From Bordetella parapertussis (GTDB lineage: Bacteria > Pseudomonadota > Gammaproteobacteria > Burkholderiales > SG8-41): a DNA stretch of 58,746 nt. This document shows positions 8,714 to 17,782 of the stretch, one piece after another. A program made the translations under genes and the position numbers. The first letter of the stretch is position 1. Every line of letters starts with the position of its first letter. Below the pieces are notes generated by a model. The model did no database searches, was not told the DNA's origin, and was given only the letters and a program-made list of their open reading frames with translations. Where the stretch lies: contig CAMDRT010000026.1 of the NCBI GenBank assembly GCA_945906815.1, positions 1 through 58,746 of the forward strand. Direction: 5' to 3'.

Positions 8714-9646
8714 CTACTCTCGAATATTCGCCTCGCGTATAACCTTTGCGTATTGGGCTAGATCAGCGCGTATCACTTTGTCGAATGCGTCCGGCGTGCT
8801 GGTCTGCACCTCATAGCCCTGCAGCGCGAGGCGCTGGCGCATGTCGGCGGCTTCGATAACGCTGTGCACCGACGCCGCCAGCGCCGCCATCGTCGCGCGC
8901 GGGGTTCCTTTCGGCACCAGCAGTCCGATCCAGCCATCGAGTTCGAGTCCCGCTACCGTCTCCGCGAACGTCGGTATCTCCGGTGCCACGCTGGCGCGCT
9001 TTTTGCCCGTGACTGCGAGCATGCGCACCCGTCCGGCCTTCATATGCGGAACCGTCGATGCCACGCTCACCACGCCCGCGTTCACCTGTGCGCCGGTAAG
9101 CGCCGCCATCACCGGGCCGCCGCCTTTATAGGGCACATGCGTCATGTCCGCGCCCACCGCCAGTTTGAGCATTTCTGCAAAAACGTGACCCAGCGTGCCT
9201 GCCCCCGCAGTGGCAAAAGTCAGCTTTGAGGATTTGGCAAGGGCAATGAACTCACTCGTCGTCCGCGCCGGGGACGACGCAGGCACCGACAGCGCATTGG
9301 GCAACGTTGCCAGCAGCGTCACCGCAGAAAGCGCGTTGACGATACCCAGCTTTTGTTGCATCACTGCATTAGAGGCGAGATTGGCGTTGACCACCAGTGC
9401 GGTGTAGCCGTCGGGCGCGGCTTTGGCGGCCACTTCGACACCGAGCATGACACCCGCACCGGGCCGGTTATCCACCACCACGGCCTGCCCCCACACGCCA
9501 TACAGCGCTTGCCCCAGCATGCGCGCCATGATGTCGAGTCCGCCGCCCGGAGACGCCGGCACGATAACGCGCACGGATTTTACGGGATAGTGTTGCGCGG
9601 ACGACAGGCACGGCACCAGCACCGCCAGTAGCGGCAGCCACTTCAT
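8714..9646 (-). CDS. Bug-family solute receptor 2
   Basis: 310-residue periplasmic receptor. A short signal peptide (LPLLAVLVPCLSSAQ) is followed by YPVKSVRVIVPASPGGGLD, AAPDGYTALVV and MTHVPYKGGGPV, with the C-terminal VIREANIRE. Its ATG overlaps the stop of the hydrolase gene by 4 bp, so it is translationally coupled to that hydrolase. This suggests the receptor captures an ester, a lactone-derived acid or a related substrate of the hydrolase. Confidence 0.92.
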   Translation of the reverse strand: MKWLPLLAVLVPCLSSAQHYPVKSVRVIVPASPGGGLDIMARMLGQALYGVWGQAVVVDNRPGAGVMLGVEVAAKAAPDGYTALVVNANLASNAVMQQKLGIVNALSAVTLLATLPNALSVPASSPARTTSEFIALAKSSKLTFATAGAGTLGHVFAEMLKLAVGADMTHVPYKGGGPVMAALTGAQVNAGVVSVASTVPHMKAGRVRMLAVTGKKRASVAPEIPTFAETVAGLELDGWIGLLVPKGTPRATMAALAASVHSVIEAADMRQRLALQGYEVQTSTPDAFDKVIRADLAQYAKVIREANIRE

Positions 9647-10734
9647 TTGACGTTAGCCTGCAGCCACTGCTGGAAATAGCGCGCGATGTCGAGATTGTTT
9701 TTCTCCAGCATCATCATATGACCGTTGCCGCGTATGCCCGCATCGGCCAGCCGTACAAACGTATGCGCAACGCCCGCCTGCTTTAAAAACAACGAGGTGC
9801 CGTGATCGTACGGCGCGTGATACGAGGCTTCGGCAGTGACCATCAGTATCGGTATGCCCTTGAGGTGGGTCAGTTGCCGCGCAGGTTCAGCCTGCAGCCA
9901 GCAACGCACGAGGCCAGGGCCATCCGCCTGTGCCTGCTTCACAAAGCGCATGTCGCTGGCAGCGGCCGCCGGCGGCGAAAACGTCAGCGCATGGCGCGTG
10001 ATGCCCCACGGGCGTGCCAGCACATCATCTTCGAAATAATCGGGTGCACCGGTAAATTTGATTTCATACACCGGTGCGCCATTCGGCTCCACCGCGACGA
10101 TGCCTTTCACCAGACTGGGGCGCGCATCGGCGATAGTCCAGCCCAGCGGCCCGCTTTGCGAATGGGTGAGCAAGATTGCGGGGCCGATGCGATCCAACAG
10201 TGCGCTGCCTGCCTCACGCACCATCAATTCGCCCGCACCCACGTCGCTCATGCTCTCGACCTGCGAGGCATAAAACTGATCAAAGCTTGGGTCACCCGCC
10301 ATACCACTCCCCGGCCACTGCGTGTGCAAATGGGCCTGCGGCCACAGTTTCGCGTTTTCCGGCGCGGTAAAACGTTCGGCAATCGCCTCGGCGCTGCGAT
10401 TCGCTGCCGCGCCATACAATTTTCCGATAAAGCCGGAGCGCCCGCGCGACGGCTGATCCACCACATACACCGCATAGCCGTTGGCCACAAAATAATCCGC
10501 CCAGCCGCGCCGTCCATCGGGCGTGCCGAGAAAGTTCACACCGGTCTGCCCGCCGCCGTGTATCATCACCACCGGGTACGGCTGCGTTTGCTGCGCGGGA
10601 ATTTGATACTGCACGTACATTTGCCCGCCGCTGATGCGCCCTTGCGACGTTTCGACGTACTGGCCGCCGACGAAAAAAAAGCCTTGATCGGCGATCGTCA
10701 AGGGCTGTGCCTTGCTGAATAAGCGTTCGTTCAC
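9643..10734 (-). CDS. Alpha/beta hydrolase (esterase-like)
   Basis: About 363 residues. The fold is shown by VVMIHGGGQTGVNF (oxyanion region), VYVVDQPSRGRSGF, a nucleophile elbow in LLTHSQSGPLGW, and a C-terminal GNGHMMMLEKN with the probable catalytic His. No signal peptide is evident. GTG at 10734 has GGGAG 4 nt upstream and is preferred; an in-frame GTG at 10803 would add 23 residues and overlap the upstream Bug gene. The gene lies between two Bug receptors, with 4-bp overlap to the downstream one, so all three are probably co-transcribed. Confidence 0.83.
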   Translation of the reverse strand: MNERLFSKAQPLTIADQGFFFVGGQYVETSQGRISGGQMYVQYQIPAQQTQPYPVVMIHGGGQTGVNFLGTPDGRRGWADYFVANGYAVYVVDQPSRGRSGFIGKLYGAAANRSAEAIAERFTAPENAKLWPQAHLHTQWPGSGMAGDPSFDQFYASQVESMSDVGAGELMVREAGSALLDRIGPAILLTHSQSGPLGWTIADARPSLVKGIVAVEPNGAPVYEIKFTGAPDYFEDDVLARPWGITRHALTFSPPAAAASDMRFVKQAQADGPGLVRCWLQAEPARQLTHLKGIPILMVTAEASYHAPYDHGTSLFLKQAGVAHTFVRLADAGIRGNGHMMMLEKNNLDIARYFQQWLQANVK

Positions 10735-10786
10735 GAGGCTCCCTTGCAGGCCCAGCAGGTTTGCAGATCCATTTTGCCGTGCCTGT

Positions 10787-11752
10787 CTATTCGACGCGAG
10801 CACCCGAAATCTTCACGATATTTTCGTACTTGGCGTGCTCGGACTGCAGCAGTTTAGAGAACGCCTCGGGCGTCATATGCATGGGGTCGAGCACTTGGGC
10901 CGAAAGCTTCGCGGCGGCATCGGGATCCGCCACCGACTTCTTGAGCTCGGCATTGAGCTTATCGACGATCGCCCTCGGCGTGCCAGCCGGCACGAAAATG
11001 CCCATCCACGAAACGAATTCGTAACCCTTTACCGTTTCCGCTATGGCGGGGATCTCCGGTAACTGCGTGGTTCGCTTCTCCGAAGACACCGCGATGGCCC
11101 GCACGCGATCGGTCTTGATGTGAGGGAGTACCTCTGATATCGGCGTGAGCATCACCTGTACTTCGCCGGCCGCCGTGGCAATGGCTGACGGACCCCCCCC
11201 CTTGTACGGGACATGAACCATTTGCACACCGGCCATGTTGGCGAAAAGGCTGGTCGAGAGATGCTGGAACGCACCGACGCCAGCCGTGCCGTAAATGATC
11301 TGACCCGGCCGCGCTTTCGCCAGGCCTATCAGGTCTTTTATCGTACGCACCGGCATCGAGGGGTGTACCACCAGCACGCCCACCAGCCGCGCGACCGGCG
11401 CTATGCCGATGAAGTCCTTCAACGCGTCGTACGGCAGCGATTTGTAAAGGTGCTGATTGGCGATGAGCGTCGCCGAATACACCATGAGGGTATAGCCGTC
11501 GGGCGCACTCTTGGCCACGATAGCGGCGCCGATAGTGCCGCTCGCCCCGGTCCGATTGTCGATGATGAACTGCTGGTTGAGCTGCTCGCTCATTTTCTGA
11601 AACACTATCCGCCCCACGATGTCCGTCGCGCCGCCGGGAGGAAACACAATAACCACGCGCACCGCTTTCGACGGATAGGGTTGCGCCCACGCGGTGCCGC
11701 ACGCTAACACGATGAGACCCACCCATGCACTCAACAATCGAATCTTACTCAC
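10787..11752 (-). CDS. Bug-family solute receptor 3
   Basis: 321 residues. The signal peptide (LLSAWVGLIVLACGTAWAQ) precedes YPSKAVRVVIVFPPGGATD; later motifs are SAPDGYTLMV, MVHVPYKGGGPSA and VKISGARVE. The GTG at 11752 is favoured, with AAGGAG 4 nt upstream. It is the first gene of a Bug-hydrolase-Bug set reading leftwards and has the conserved TTGACT-type promoter about 100 bp upstream. Confidence 0.9.
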   Translation of the reverse strand: MSKIRLLSAWVGLIVLACGTAWAQPYPSKAVRVVIVFPPGGATDIVGRIVFQKMSEQLNQQFIIDNRTGASGTIGAAIVAKSAPDGYTLMVYSATLIANQHLYKSLPYDALKDFIGIAPVARLVGVLVVHPSMPVRTIKDLIGLAKARPGQIIYGTAGVGAFQHLSTSLFANMAGVQMVHVPYKGGGPSAIATAAGEVQVMLTPISEVLPHIKTDRVRAIAVSSEKRTTQLPEIPAIAETVKGYEFVSWMGIFVPAGTPRAIVDKLNAELKKSVADPDAAAKLSAQVLDPMHMTPEAFSKLLQSEHAKYENIVKISGARVE

Positions 11753-11850
11753 GGCGCTCCTTTTTAGGGTTAGTTCCAGCAAAACGTAACATCATCAGCT
11801 TCATGGTGGCAGGCGTATAAGCATTAAGCAACATTAATTTATGAAGCGGC

Positions 11851-11879
11851 AATCTATCCGGCATCGCGCGCGCAGTCGA
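11851..11879 (-). promoter_or_regulatory. Conserved Bug promoter, copy A
   Basis: On the minus strand TCGACT (11879-11874) and TAGATT (11856-11851) are separated by exactly 17 nt. The surrounding bases (GCAATCTATC and CAGTCRAYYGCG on the plus strand) match copies at 18841-18869 and 24532-24560 with identical spacing. It lies about 100 bp upstream of the Bug start at 11752. Confidence 0.7.
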
Positions 11880-11924
11880 TTGCGTGAAGACAGCACGCTC
11901 GTGAGACGCGCTGCGTATTCCGGC

Positions 11925-13295
11925 CTACGTGAAGCCATCGCGAAAGCGCAGCACGGCGTCCTCGATGCGCTCCACCGCCATCACCTGCAGCCCGGCAATC
12001 GCCTGCTTGGGTTGGTTCGCAGCGGGGATCAATGCCTGTGTAAATCCCAGCTTGGCGGCTTCACGCAAGCGCTCCTGCCCCCGCTGCACCGGACGCACTT
12101 CACCGGCAAGACCGACTTCGCCAAACACCACCAGCTTCGCCGGCAACGGTTTATTTTTCAGTGACGACACCACCGCCATCATCACCGCCAGATCCGCCGC
12201 TGGTTCGCTGATGCGCACGCCACCGACGGCGTTGATGAACACATCCTGATCAAAACACACGATGCCCGAATGCCGATGCAGCACCGCCAGCAACAACGCC
12301 AGCCGGTTTTGTTCGAGCCCCACCGAGAGCCGGCGCGGATTCGGCGCATGCGCTTCATCCACCAGCGCCTGAATCTCAACCAGTATCGGACGCGTGCCTT
12401 CCTGCGTCACCATCACACACGAGCCGGCGACTTCGCCGCTGTGCTGTGACAAAAACAAGGCCGAGGGGTTGGACACGCCCTTCAAACCTTTTTCGGTCAT
12501 CGCAAACACGCCGAGTTCATTCACCGCACCGTAACGATTTTTGAAGGCGCGGATCAATCTGAAGCTCGAATGCGTGTCGCCCTCGAAATACAGTACCGTA
12601 TCGACCATGTGCTCGAGCACGCGCGGCCCTGCCAGCGCACCTTCCTTGGTGACGTGGCCGACCAGAATTATCGTTGTCGCCCCCGATTTAGCGACCCGCG
12701 TGAGCTGTGCCGCGCATTCACGCACCTGTGCCACCGAACCCGGCGCAGAAGTCAGCGCCGCCGAATACAGGGTTTGTATCGAATCGATCACCGCCACATC
12801 GGGTTTTTCGTGCAGTATCGTCGCCTGAATCTTTTCGAGATTGATTTCGGCCAGCACATGCATGCGTGTCGCATCGGCGTCCAGACGCTTCGCGCGCAAC
12901 GCAATTTGCTGAGCGGACTCTTCGCCGCTGACATACAGCACTTTACGCGTGACGCCCATCGCGGCCAGCGATTGCAACAGCAACGTCGATTTTCCGATGC
13001 CCGGATCGCCGCCGATCAGCACCACGCCGCCCGGCACCAGCCCGCCGCCGAGCACGCGGTCAAATTCGCTGACGCCTGACGGGATACGCGCTTCCTCGCG
13101 CACTTGCACTTCGGACAGGCGCTGCAGCCTACCCGCCTCGGCAATCAAGCCGTAGCGATTGCCGCCCGACGCTGCAGCTTCATGCACACTTTCAACCAGC
13201 GTATTCCAGGTGTGGCATGCGGGACACTGCCCTTGCCACTTGGGCGACTGACCGCCGCACTCGGTGCAGACGTAAATCGTTTTGGGCTTGGCCAT
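11925..13295 (-). CDS. radA: DNA repair protein RadA
   Basis: 456 residues, typical for RadA/Sms, the RecA-like helicase that promotes branch migration in recombination. Visible features are an N-terminal C4 zinc finger (CTECGGQSPKWQGQCPAC), Walker A GGDPGIGKSTLL, a KNRYG motif (usually KNRFG) and a Lon-like C-terminal domain with NAVGGVRISEPAADLA. ATG at 13295 is taken because the zinc finger follows it directly. It lies 8 bp downstream of alr and reads the same way, an arrangement common in betaproteobacteria. Confidence 0.97.
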   Translation of the reverse strand: MAKPKTIYVCTECGGQSPKWQGQCPACHTWNTLVESVHEAAASGGNRYGLIAEAGRLQRLSEVQVREEARIPSGVSEFDRVLGGGLVPGGVVLIGGDPGIGKSTLLLQSLAAMGVTRKVLYVSGEESAQQIALRAKRLDADATRMHVLAEINLEKIQATILHEKPDVAVIDSIQTLYSAALTSAPGSVAQVRECAAQLTRVAKSGATTIILVGHVTKEGALAGPRVLEHMVDTVLYFEGDTHSSFRLIRAFKNRYGAVNELGVFAMTEKGLKGVSNPSALFLSQHSGEVAGSCVMVTQEGTRPILVEIQALVDEAHAPNPRRLSVGLEQNRLALLLAVLHRHSGIVCFDQDVFINAVGGVRISEPAADLAVMMAVVSSLKNKPLPAKLVVFGEVGLAGEVRPVQRGQERLREAAKLGFTQALIPAANQPKQAIAGLQVMAVERIEDAVLRFRDGFT

Positions 13296-13303
13296 GGCGG
13301 CTA

Positions 13304-14398
13304 TTACCAGGCAGGAGCCGGCACGGTATTCAAATGCACCGGCACCCGCGGCGCCAGCGCACACAATAGTTCGTAGCCCACCGTGCCCGCAGCCGCGGCC
13401 ACATCATCCACCGGATTGCCGTCGCCCCACAAAGTAACCAGCGTGCCCACGCCGGCATCCGGCAACGCCGTGAGATCCACGCACAACATGTCCATCGACA
13501 CGCGGCCCACGGTGCCGCTCAAGGTATCGCCCACGCGCACGGGCGTGCCGCTGGGCGCATGGCGCGGATAGCCGTCGGCATAACCGCAAGCGACCACGCC
13601 GATGCGCGTGTCGCGCTGGGCCTCGAACACGCCGCCGTAGCCTGTGGTTTCGCCCGCTTGCAACTGTTGCACGGCGATAATCTCCGCAGTCAGGGTCATC
13701 ACTGGCTTGAGTCCCAATTGCGCTGCGCTGACATCGGCGAACGGGGTAGCGCCGTAGAGCATGATGCCGGGGCGCACCCATGCGGCGTGGGTCTCGGGGT
13801 AGCGCACTATCGCCGCCGAATTGGCGAGGCTGCGCGGCAGCCGCATGCCGCGTGTCATGCGTTCAAAGGCGTGCATTTGCCACGCCACGCCTCGCGCATC
13901 ATCCGCGTTGGCGAAATGCGTCATCAGCGTCATCTCACCAACCGCGACAGTGGCACGCAGGGCCGCGAGTGCACCGGGAAACGCCGTTTCACCGAAACCC
14001 AGGCGATTCATGCCGCTGTTCAGTTTGATCAGCACATTGAGCTTCGCGCCCGCGGGCGCCTGCTGCAGCAGCGCGATCTGCTCTGTGCAATGAACCACCG
14101 TGTCGATACGATGTTCAGCCAGCAGCGCCAATTCACGCGCATCAAAAAAGCCTTCCAGCAGCACGATGCGCTGCTGGTAGCCGGCGTCGCGCAGCGCTAT
14201 CGCTGCCTCCAGTTCCAGCAACGCGAAACCGTCCACGCCCGCGTCCGCCAGGGCGCGCGCCACAGACCTTACGCCATGCCCATACGCATTGGCCTTGAGC
14301 ACCGCCAGCACGCGCGATTGTTTTGCGTGCAGTCGCACCACGCCCAGGTTATGGCGTAGCGCAGCTAAATCGATGGTGGCGGCTATAGGGCGTGACAA
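13304..14398 (-). CDS. alr: Alanine racemase
   Basis: 364-residue PLP-dependent enzyme converting L- to D-alanine for peptidoglycan. The Schiff-base lysine lies in LAVLKANAYGHGV (about residues 30-42). The AWVRPGIMLYGATPF segment and the second-subunit tyrosine region TGYGGVFEAQRDTRIGVVACGYADGYPR are typical. It is divergent from lplT across a 213-bp gap and followed by radA. Confidence 0.96.
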   Translation of the reverse strand: MSRPIAATIDLAALRHNLGVVRLHAKQSRVLAVLKANAYGHGVRSVARALADAGVDGFALLELEAAIALRDAGYQQRIVLLEGFFDARELALLAEHRIDTVVHCTEQIALLQQAPAGAKLNVLIKLNSGMNRLGFGETAFPGALAALRATVAVGEMTLMTHFANADDARGVAWQMHAFERMTRGMRLPRSLANSAAIVRYPETHAAWVRPGIMLYGATPFADVSAAQLGLKPVMTLTAEIIAVQQLQAGETTGYGGVFEAQRDTRIGVVACGYADGYPRHAPSGTPVRVGDTLSGTVGRVSMDMLCVDLTALPDAGVGTLVTLWGDGNPVDDVAAAAGTVGYELLCALAPRVPVHLNTVPAPAW

Positions 14399-14611
14399 GA
14401 TCTATTCCAAAAACAAACCAGGTAGGTGCACCCAAACAGCAGCGCCCGGGTCGATTCAATCACATTTCGACAGCGGAGAGTAGCTCCGCCGGCAGCTGCC
14501 TTGCGCAGCGGCCGGCTGTATAAAATCCAAGCGTATGGAACTATGGTATAACCTCGCCTGCATCGCGCCGGCCTCCGGGCGGAATACGAAAACTCCTTAT
14601 AAAACAAAAAC
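14399..14611. other. Divergent alr/lplT intergenic region
   Basis: 213 bp that must carry both promoters. It contains a GC-rich inverted repeat (GCCGGCAGCTGCC ... GCAGCGGCCGGC, about 14488-14516) and two TATA-like hexamers (14519-14524, 14547-14552), neither paired with a good -35 at standard spacing. I cannot assign a promoter with confidence. Confidence 0.3.
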
Positions 14612-15907
14612 ATGCCCTTCGGTTTTTACATCATCATGGCGGCGCAATTTTTCTCGTCGCTGGCCGACAACGCGCTGCTGGTCGCCGCCATCGCGCTGCT
14701 GATGCAACTGTATGCGCCCGAGTGGATGACGCCGATGCTGAAGTTTTTTTTCACGGTATCGTATGTGTTGTTCGCGGCCGTGGTGGGCGCCTTCGCCGAC
14801 TCCATGCCCAAGGGCCGGGTGATGCTGATCACCAACACCATCAAGATCGCGGGCTGCCTGCTGATCTTCACGCACGAATGGTGGTCGATACCCGGTGTTG
14901 AAAACTACGCGACCATACTCTTTGGCTACGCTGTAGTGGGCCTCGGTGCCGCCGCTTATTCGCCCGCCAAGTACGGCATCCTTACCGAATATCTGCCGCA
15001 TCACAAACTGGTGATCGCCAACGGCTGGATCGAGGGCCTCACCGTGGGCTCCATCATTCTGGGCACGCTGCTCGGCGGCATGCTGGTGAGTGAAGCGGTT
15101 GCCAGCCGCTTGCTGGCCATAGACTTACCGCACATCGACACCGGCATCGACACGCCCGGCGAAGCCGCCATCGTGTTTATTATTGCGTTCTATATGATCG
15201 CGGCGATGTTTAATCTGTATATCCCGAACACCGGCGTCGATCACAAGATAGTCAATCGCAATCCGATCTATCTGATACGCGAGTTCGCGCATTGCGTGAG
15301 ACTGCTATGGACCGACAAACTCGGGCAGATTTCGCTGGCGACCACCACACTTTTCTGGGGCGCCGGTGCGACCCTGCAATTCATCGTGTTGAAATGGGCG
15401 GAAGTCGCGCTCGGCTACACCTTGTCGCAAGGCACCTATTTGCAGGGCGTATGCGCAGCCGGAATTGCCTTGGGCGCGATACTCGCGGCTAAAATGGTGC
15501 CGCTTAACCGCGCGGTGAACGTGGTGCCGATGGGCATCGCCATGGGCGTGCTGGTGATGGCGATGATCGTGGTGCAAACCGTCTACCTGGCGGTGCCGCT
15601 GATCATCCTCATCGGCGCGCTGGCGGGATTTTTTGTGGTACCGATGAACGCGCTGCTACAGCATCGCGGCCATATATTGATGGGCGCCGGTCATTCCATC
15701 GCCGTGCAAAACTTCAATGAAAACATTTCCATTCTGTGCATGATCGGCTTCTACGCACTGCTGATCCGCATCGACTTATCCATTTATATAGTGATCGCGC
15801 TGTTTGGCGCGTTGGTGTCGATCTCGATGTGGCTGGTGCGTAAACGCCATCTCTACAATCTGACGCAGGGGGCGTTGCCGGCTATCCCGGCAGGGGCTTT
15901 GCACTGA
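14612..15907 (+). CDS. lplT: Lysophospholipid transporter LplT
   Basis: 431-residue major-facilitator protein with about twelve membrane helices. The start FGFYIIMAAQFFSSLADNAL and the AAYSPAKYGILTEYLP motif are characteristic of LplT, which flips lyso-phosphatidylethanolamine across the inner membrane for re-acylation. There is no fused acyltransferase domain, unlike Aas-LplT fusions. It is divergent from alr, as in many betaproteobacteria. Confidence 0.93.
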   Translation: MPFGFYIIMAAQFFSSLADNALLVAAIALLMQLYAPEWMTPMLKFFFTVSYVLFAAVVGAFADSMPKGRVMLITNTIKIAGCLLIFTHEWWSIPGVENYATILFGYAVVGLGAAAYSPAKYGILTEYLPHHKLVIANGWIEGLTVGSIILGTLLGGMLVSEAVASRLLAIDLPHIDTGIDTPGEAAIVFIIAFYMIAAMFNLYIPNTGVDHKIVNRNPIYLIREFAHCVRLLWTDKLGQISLATTTLFWGAGATLQFIVLKWAEVALGYTLSQGTYLQGVCAAGIALGAILAAKMVPLNRAVNVVPMGIAMGVLVMAMIVVQTVYLAVPLIILIGALAGFFVVPMNALLQHRGHILMGAGHSIAVQNFNENISILCMIGFYALLIRIDLSIYIVIALFGALVSISMWLVRKRHLYNLTQGALPAIPAGALH

Positions 15908-15991
15908 AGAGCAGTTTGGCGTTTGGAGTCAAGAGTAAATCGCGGTAACGCGCCTTACTCCCAACTCTCAACCCCCGACTCTCAACGCGAC

Positions 15992-16510
15992 TCACACCGC
16001 CACAAATTTAAAGCGCTTCACCTGGGTCATATCGGTGCCTTCGATGCGTATCAGCTTGGTCGAAGCAGCGCGGCTCGGCGAATGCAGGTCGCCTTCGTTA
16101 TACAGGTGCGCAATGCCCGGCGTCAGCTTGTAGGTGCGCACATGCTTGACCTTGCCTGGCACTTCGGCGCTGGCTTTTTCGAGCAGCGACCAGTCGTTCA
16201 TGGCTGTCTCACCGCGCGCCTGGCCGTAAATCGCCCAGGAATGGCCATGATCGTGGGGCCCGCTTTCCTTGGGACCCTCGTAATTGTGCGCGATGATGCA
16301 AAAGCCGAATTCAGGATCCTGATACAGAACATTGCGTTCTTTATCGTTGCCATCCACGTATTTCGCAACAAATTGCTCGTCCCTCAATACTTGCGACAAC
16401 AGGTTGACGACTTTGCGGCGGCCTGCGGGGCCGGGTTGTGCCTTGATAGCTTCGTGGCATTGGGCAGCGAAGGTTTCCAGCGATTGTCCAACCTGTTCCA
16501 TATTTCCCAT
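15992..16510 (-). CDS. Cupin-fold protein (cysteine-dioxygenase-like)
   Basis: 172 residues. A metal-binding cupin motif is visible in GPHDHGHSWAIYGQARGE (HxHxH plus Glu), with a second His in TPGIAHLYNEGDLHSP. The layout resembles small cupins near cysteine/3-mercaptopropionate dioxygenases, so an Fe-dependent oxygenase or lyase is possible. ATG at 16510 has GGAG 6 nt upstream. It is divergent from Bug receptor 4. Short direct repeats of the type ACTCTCAACCCCCG follow its 3' end (15958-15990). Confidence 0.75.
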   Translation of the reverse strand: MGNMEQVGQSLETFAAQCHEAIKAQPGPAGRRKVVNLLSQVLRDEQFVAKYVDGNDKERNVLYQDPEFGFCIIAHNYEGPKESGPHDHGHSWAIYGQARGETAMNDWSLLEKASAEVPGKVKHVRTYKLTPGIAHLYNEGDLHSPSRAASTKLIRIEGTDMTQVKRFKFVAV

Positions 16511-16635
16511 AGCGGTCTCCGGTGTATGTGTGCGACAGGTTATTGTGCGCCCGATTGCCCCATTTTGGAAAGAGGGCTGCGTCACCCAACGCCAGCCGTG
16601 CCAAAATGCTGCTGGCACATCACGGAGGATTCCAT

Positions 16636-17631
16636 ATGCTGCAAACACTCACCGGGTTGACCGTTGCCGGGCTGTGCCTGGTCATGGCAGGCGCGCATGC
16701 ACAGCCTATTGCAACAGGCACGTCCGCTAGCTACCCCCAGCGTCCCATACGCATGATCGCGGCGCAATCGGCGGGCTCGTCACTGGATACGATATTGCGC
16801 ATCTTCGCTGCGAAAATGACCGAATCACTCGGCCAGCAGATCGTGATCGACAATCGCGGCGGCGCCGGCGGCACCATCGGCGTAGAACTGGCGGCGCGCG
16901 CACCTGCCGACGGCTACACCCTGCTGGCAGGCGCATCCAGTTCCATGATCGTGTCCAGTTTCACTTACAAAAAGCTGCCGTTCGATACGCTGAAAGACTT
17001 CGCGCCCATTTCTCTGTTCGCCAATGTCGAGGCGGTGTTCGTGGTCAACCCCGCATTACCCGTAAAAAGCGTGGGCGAGTTCCTCGCGCTGGCGAAATCA
17101 CAGGCCGGCAAGCTCAACATGGGCTCGGCAGGTGTCGGCTCCTCCAGCCATCTGGCCGGATTATTGTTCGTCAGTTTCACCGGCATCAACACCACGCACG
17201 TGCCCTACAAAGGCGGCGGGCCCATGGCCACCGCCGTGGTCGGCGGCGAAGCGCAATGGGCAATATCACCGGCGGCAGCGCTGGTGGGACAGATCCGCGC
17301 CGGGCGCCTGCGCGCCATTGCGATTTCTTCCAAACAGCGCTCGCCGATTTTGCCGGAACTGCCGACCATCGCCGAAGCGGGCGTGCCCGGTTACGAATAC
17401 GTCAGCTGGAACGGCGTACTCGCGCCGGTGGGAACGCCGCGCGCCATCATCAGCCAGGTGCACGGCGTGATGCGCCACGTCGCGGCCATGCCCGCCGTAC
17501 GGGAACAGTTTGCTACGCAGGGTCTCGCCCCCAGCGCCAGTGTATCGCCCGCAGAAATGGCGCGCATGATACACGCAGACTACGCGACCATCGGCAAGGT
17601 GGTGAAGGCAGCGGGCATCAAGGCGGAGTGA
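16636..17631 (+). CDS. Bug-family solute receptor 4
   Basis: 331 residues; signal peptide LTVAGLCLVMAGAHAQ, then YPQRPIRMIAAQSAGSSLD in place of the usual VPFPPGGxxD. The GG-to-SAGS change in the ligand loop suggests a different ligand preference. Later motifs are RAPADGYTLLAG, TTHVPYKGGGPMA and VVKAAGIKAE. The ATG has GGAGG 7 nt upstream. It is divergent from the cupin gene. Confidence 0.92.
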   Translation: MLQTLTGLTVAGLCLVMAGAHAQPIATGTSASYPQRPIRMIAAQSAGSSLDTILRIFAAKMTESLGQQIVIDNRGGAGGTIGVELAARAPADGYTLLAGASSSMIVSSFTYKKLPFDTLKDFAPISLFANVEAVFVVNPALPVKSVGEFLALAKSQAGKLNMGSAGVGSSSHLAGLLFVSFTGINTTHVPYKGGGPMATAVVGGEAQWAISPAAALVGQIRAGRLRAIAISSKQRSPILPELPTIAEAGVPGYEYVSWNGVLAPVGTPRAIISQVHGVMRHVAAMPAVREQFATQGLAPSASVSPAEMARMIHADYATIGKVVKAAGIKAE

Positions 17632-17782
17632 ATGGTGCGGCGGTGGCTCATCATCGGAGTCGCCTGTATCTCCGCGTACGCGGCAGCTAAAGCCGTAGCG
17701 TGATCCAGGCGCCGTCCAGCAACCAACGCGGGCTGACGTGCGCATGGCGCGCGCTACATTTATGCGCTCGTTTTCAATGAAT

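Noticed and set aside
17632..17782. Possible gene between the convergent Bug receptors 4 and 5
   Set aside because: No start with a ribosome site and no motif on either strand.
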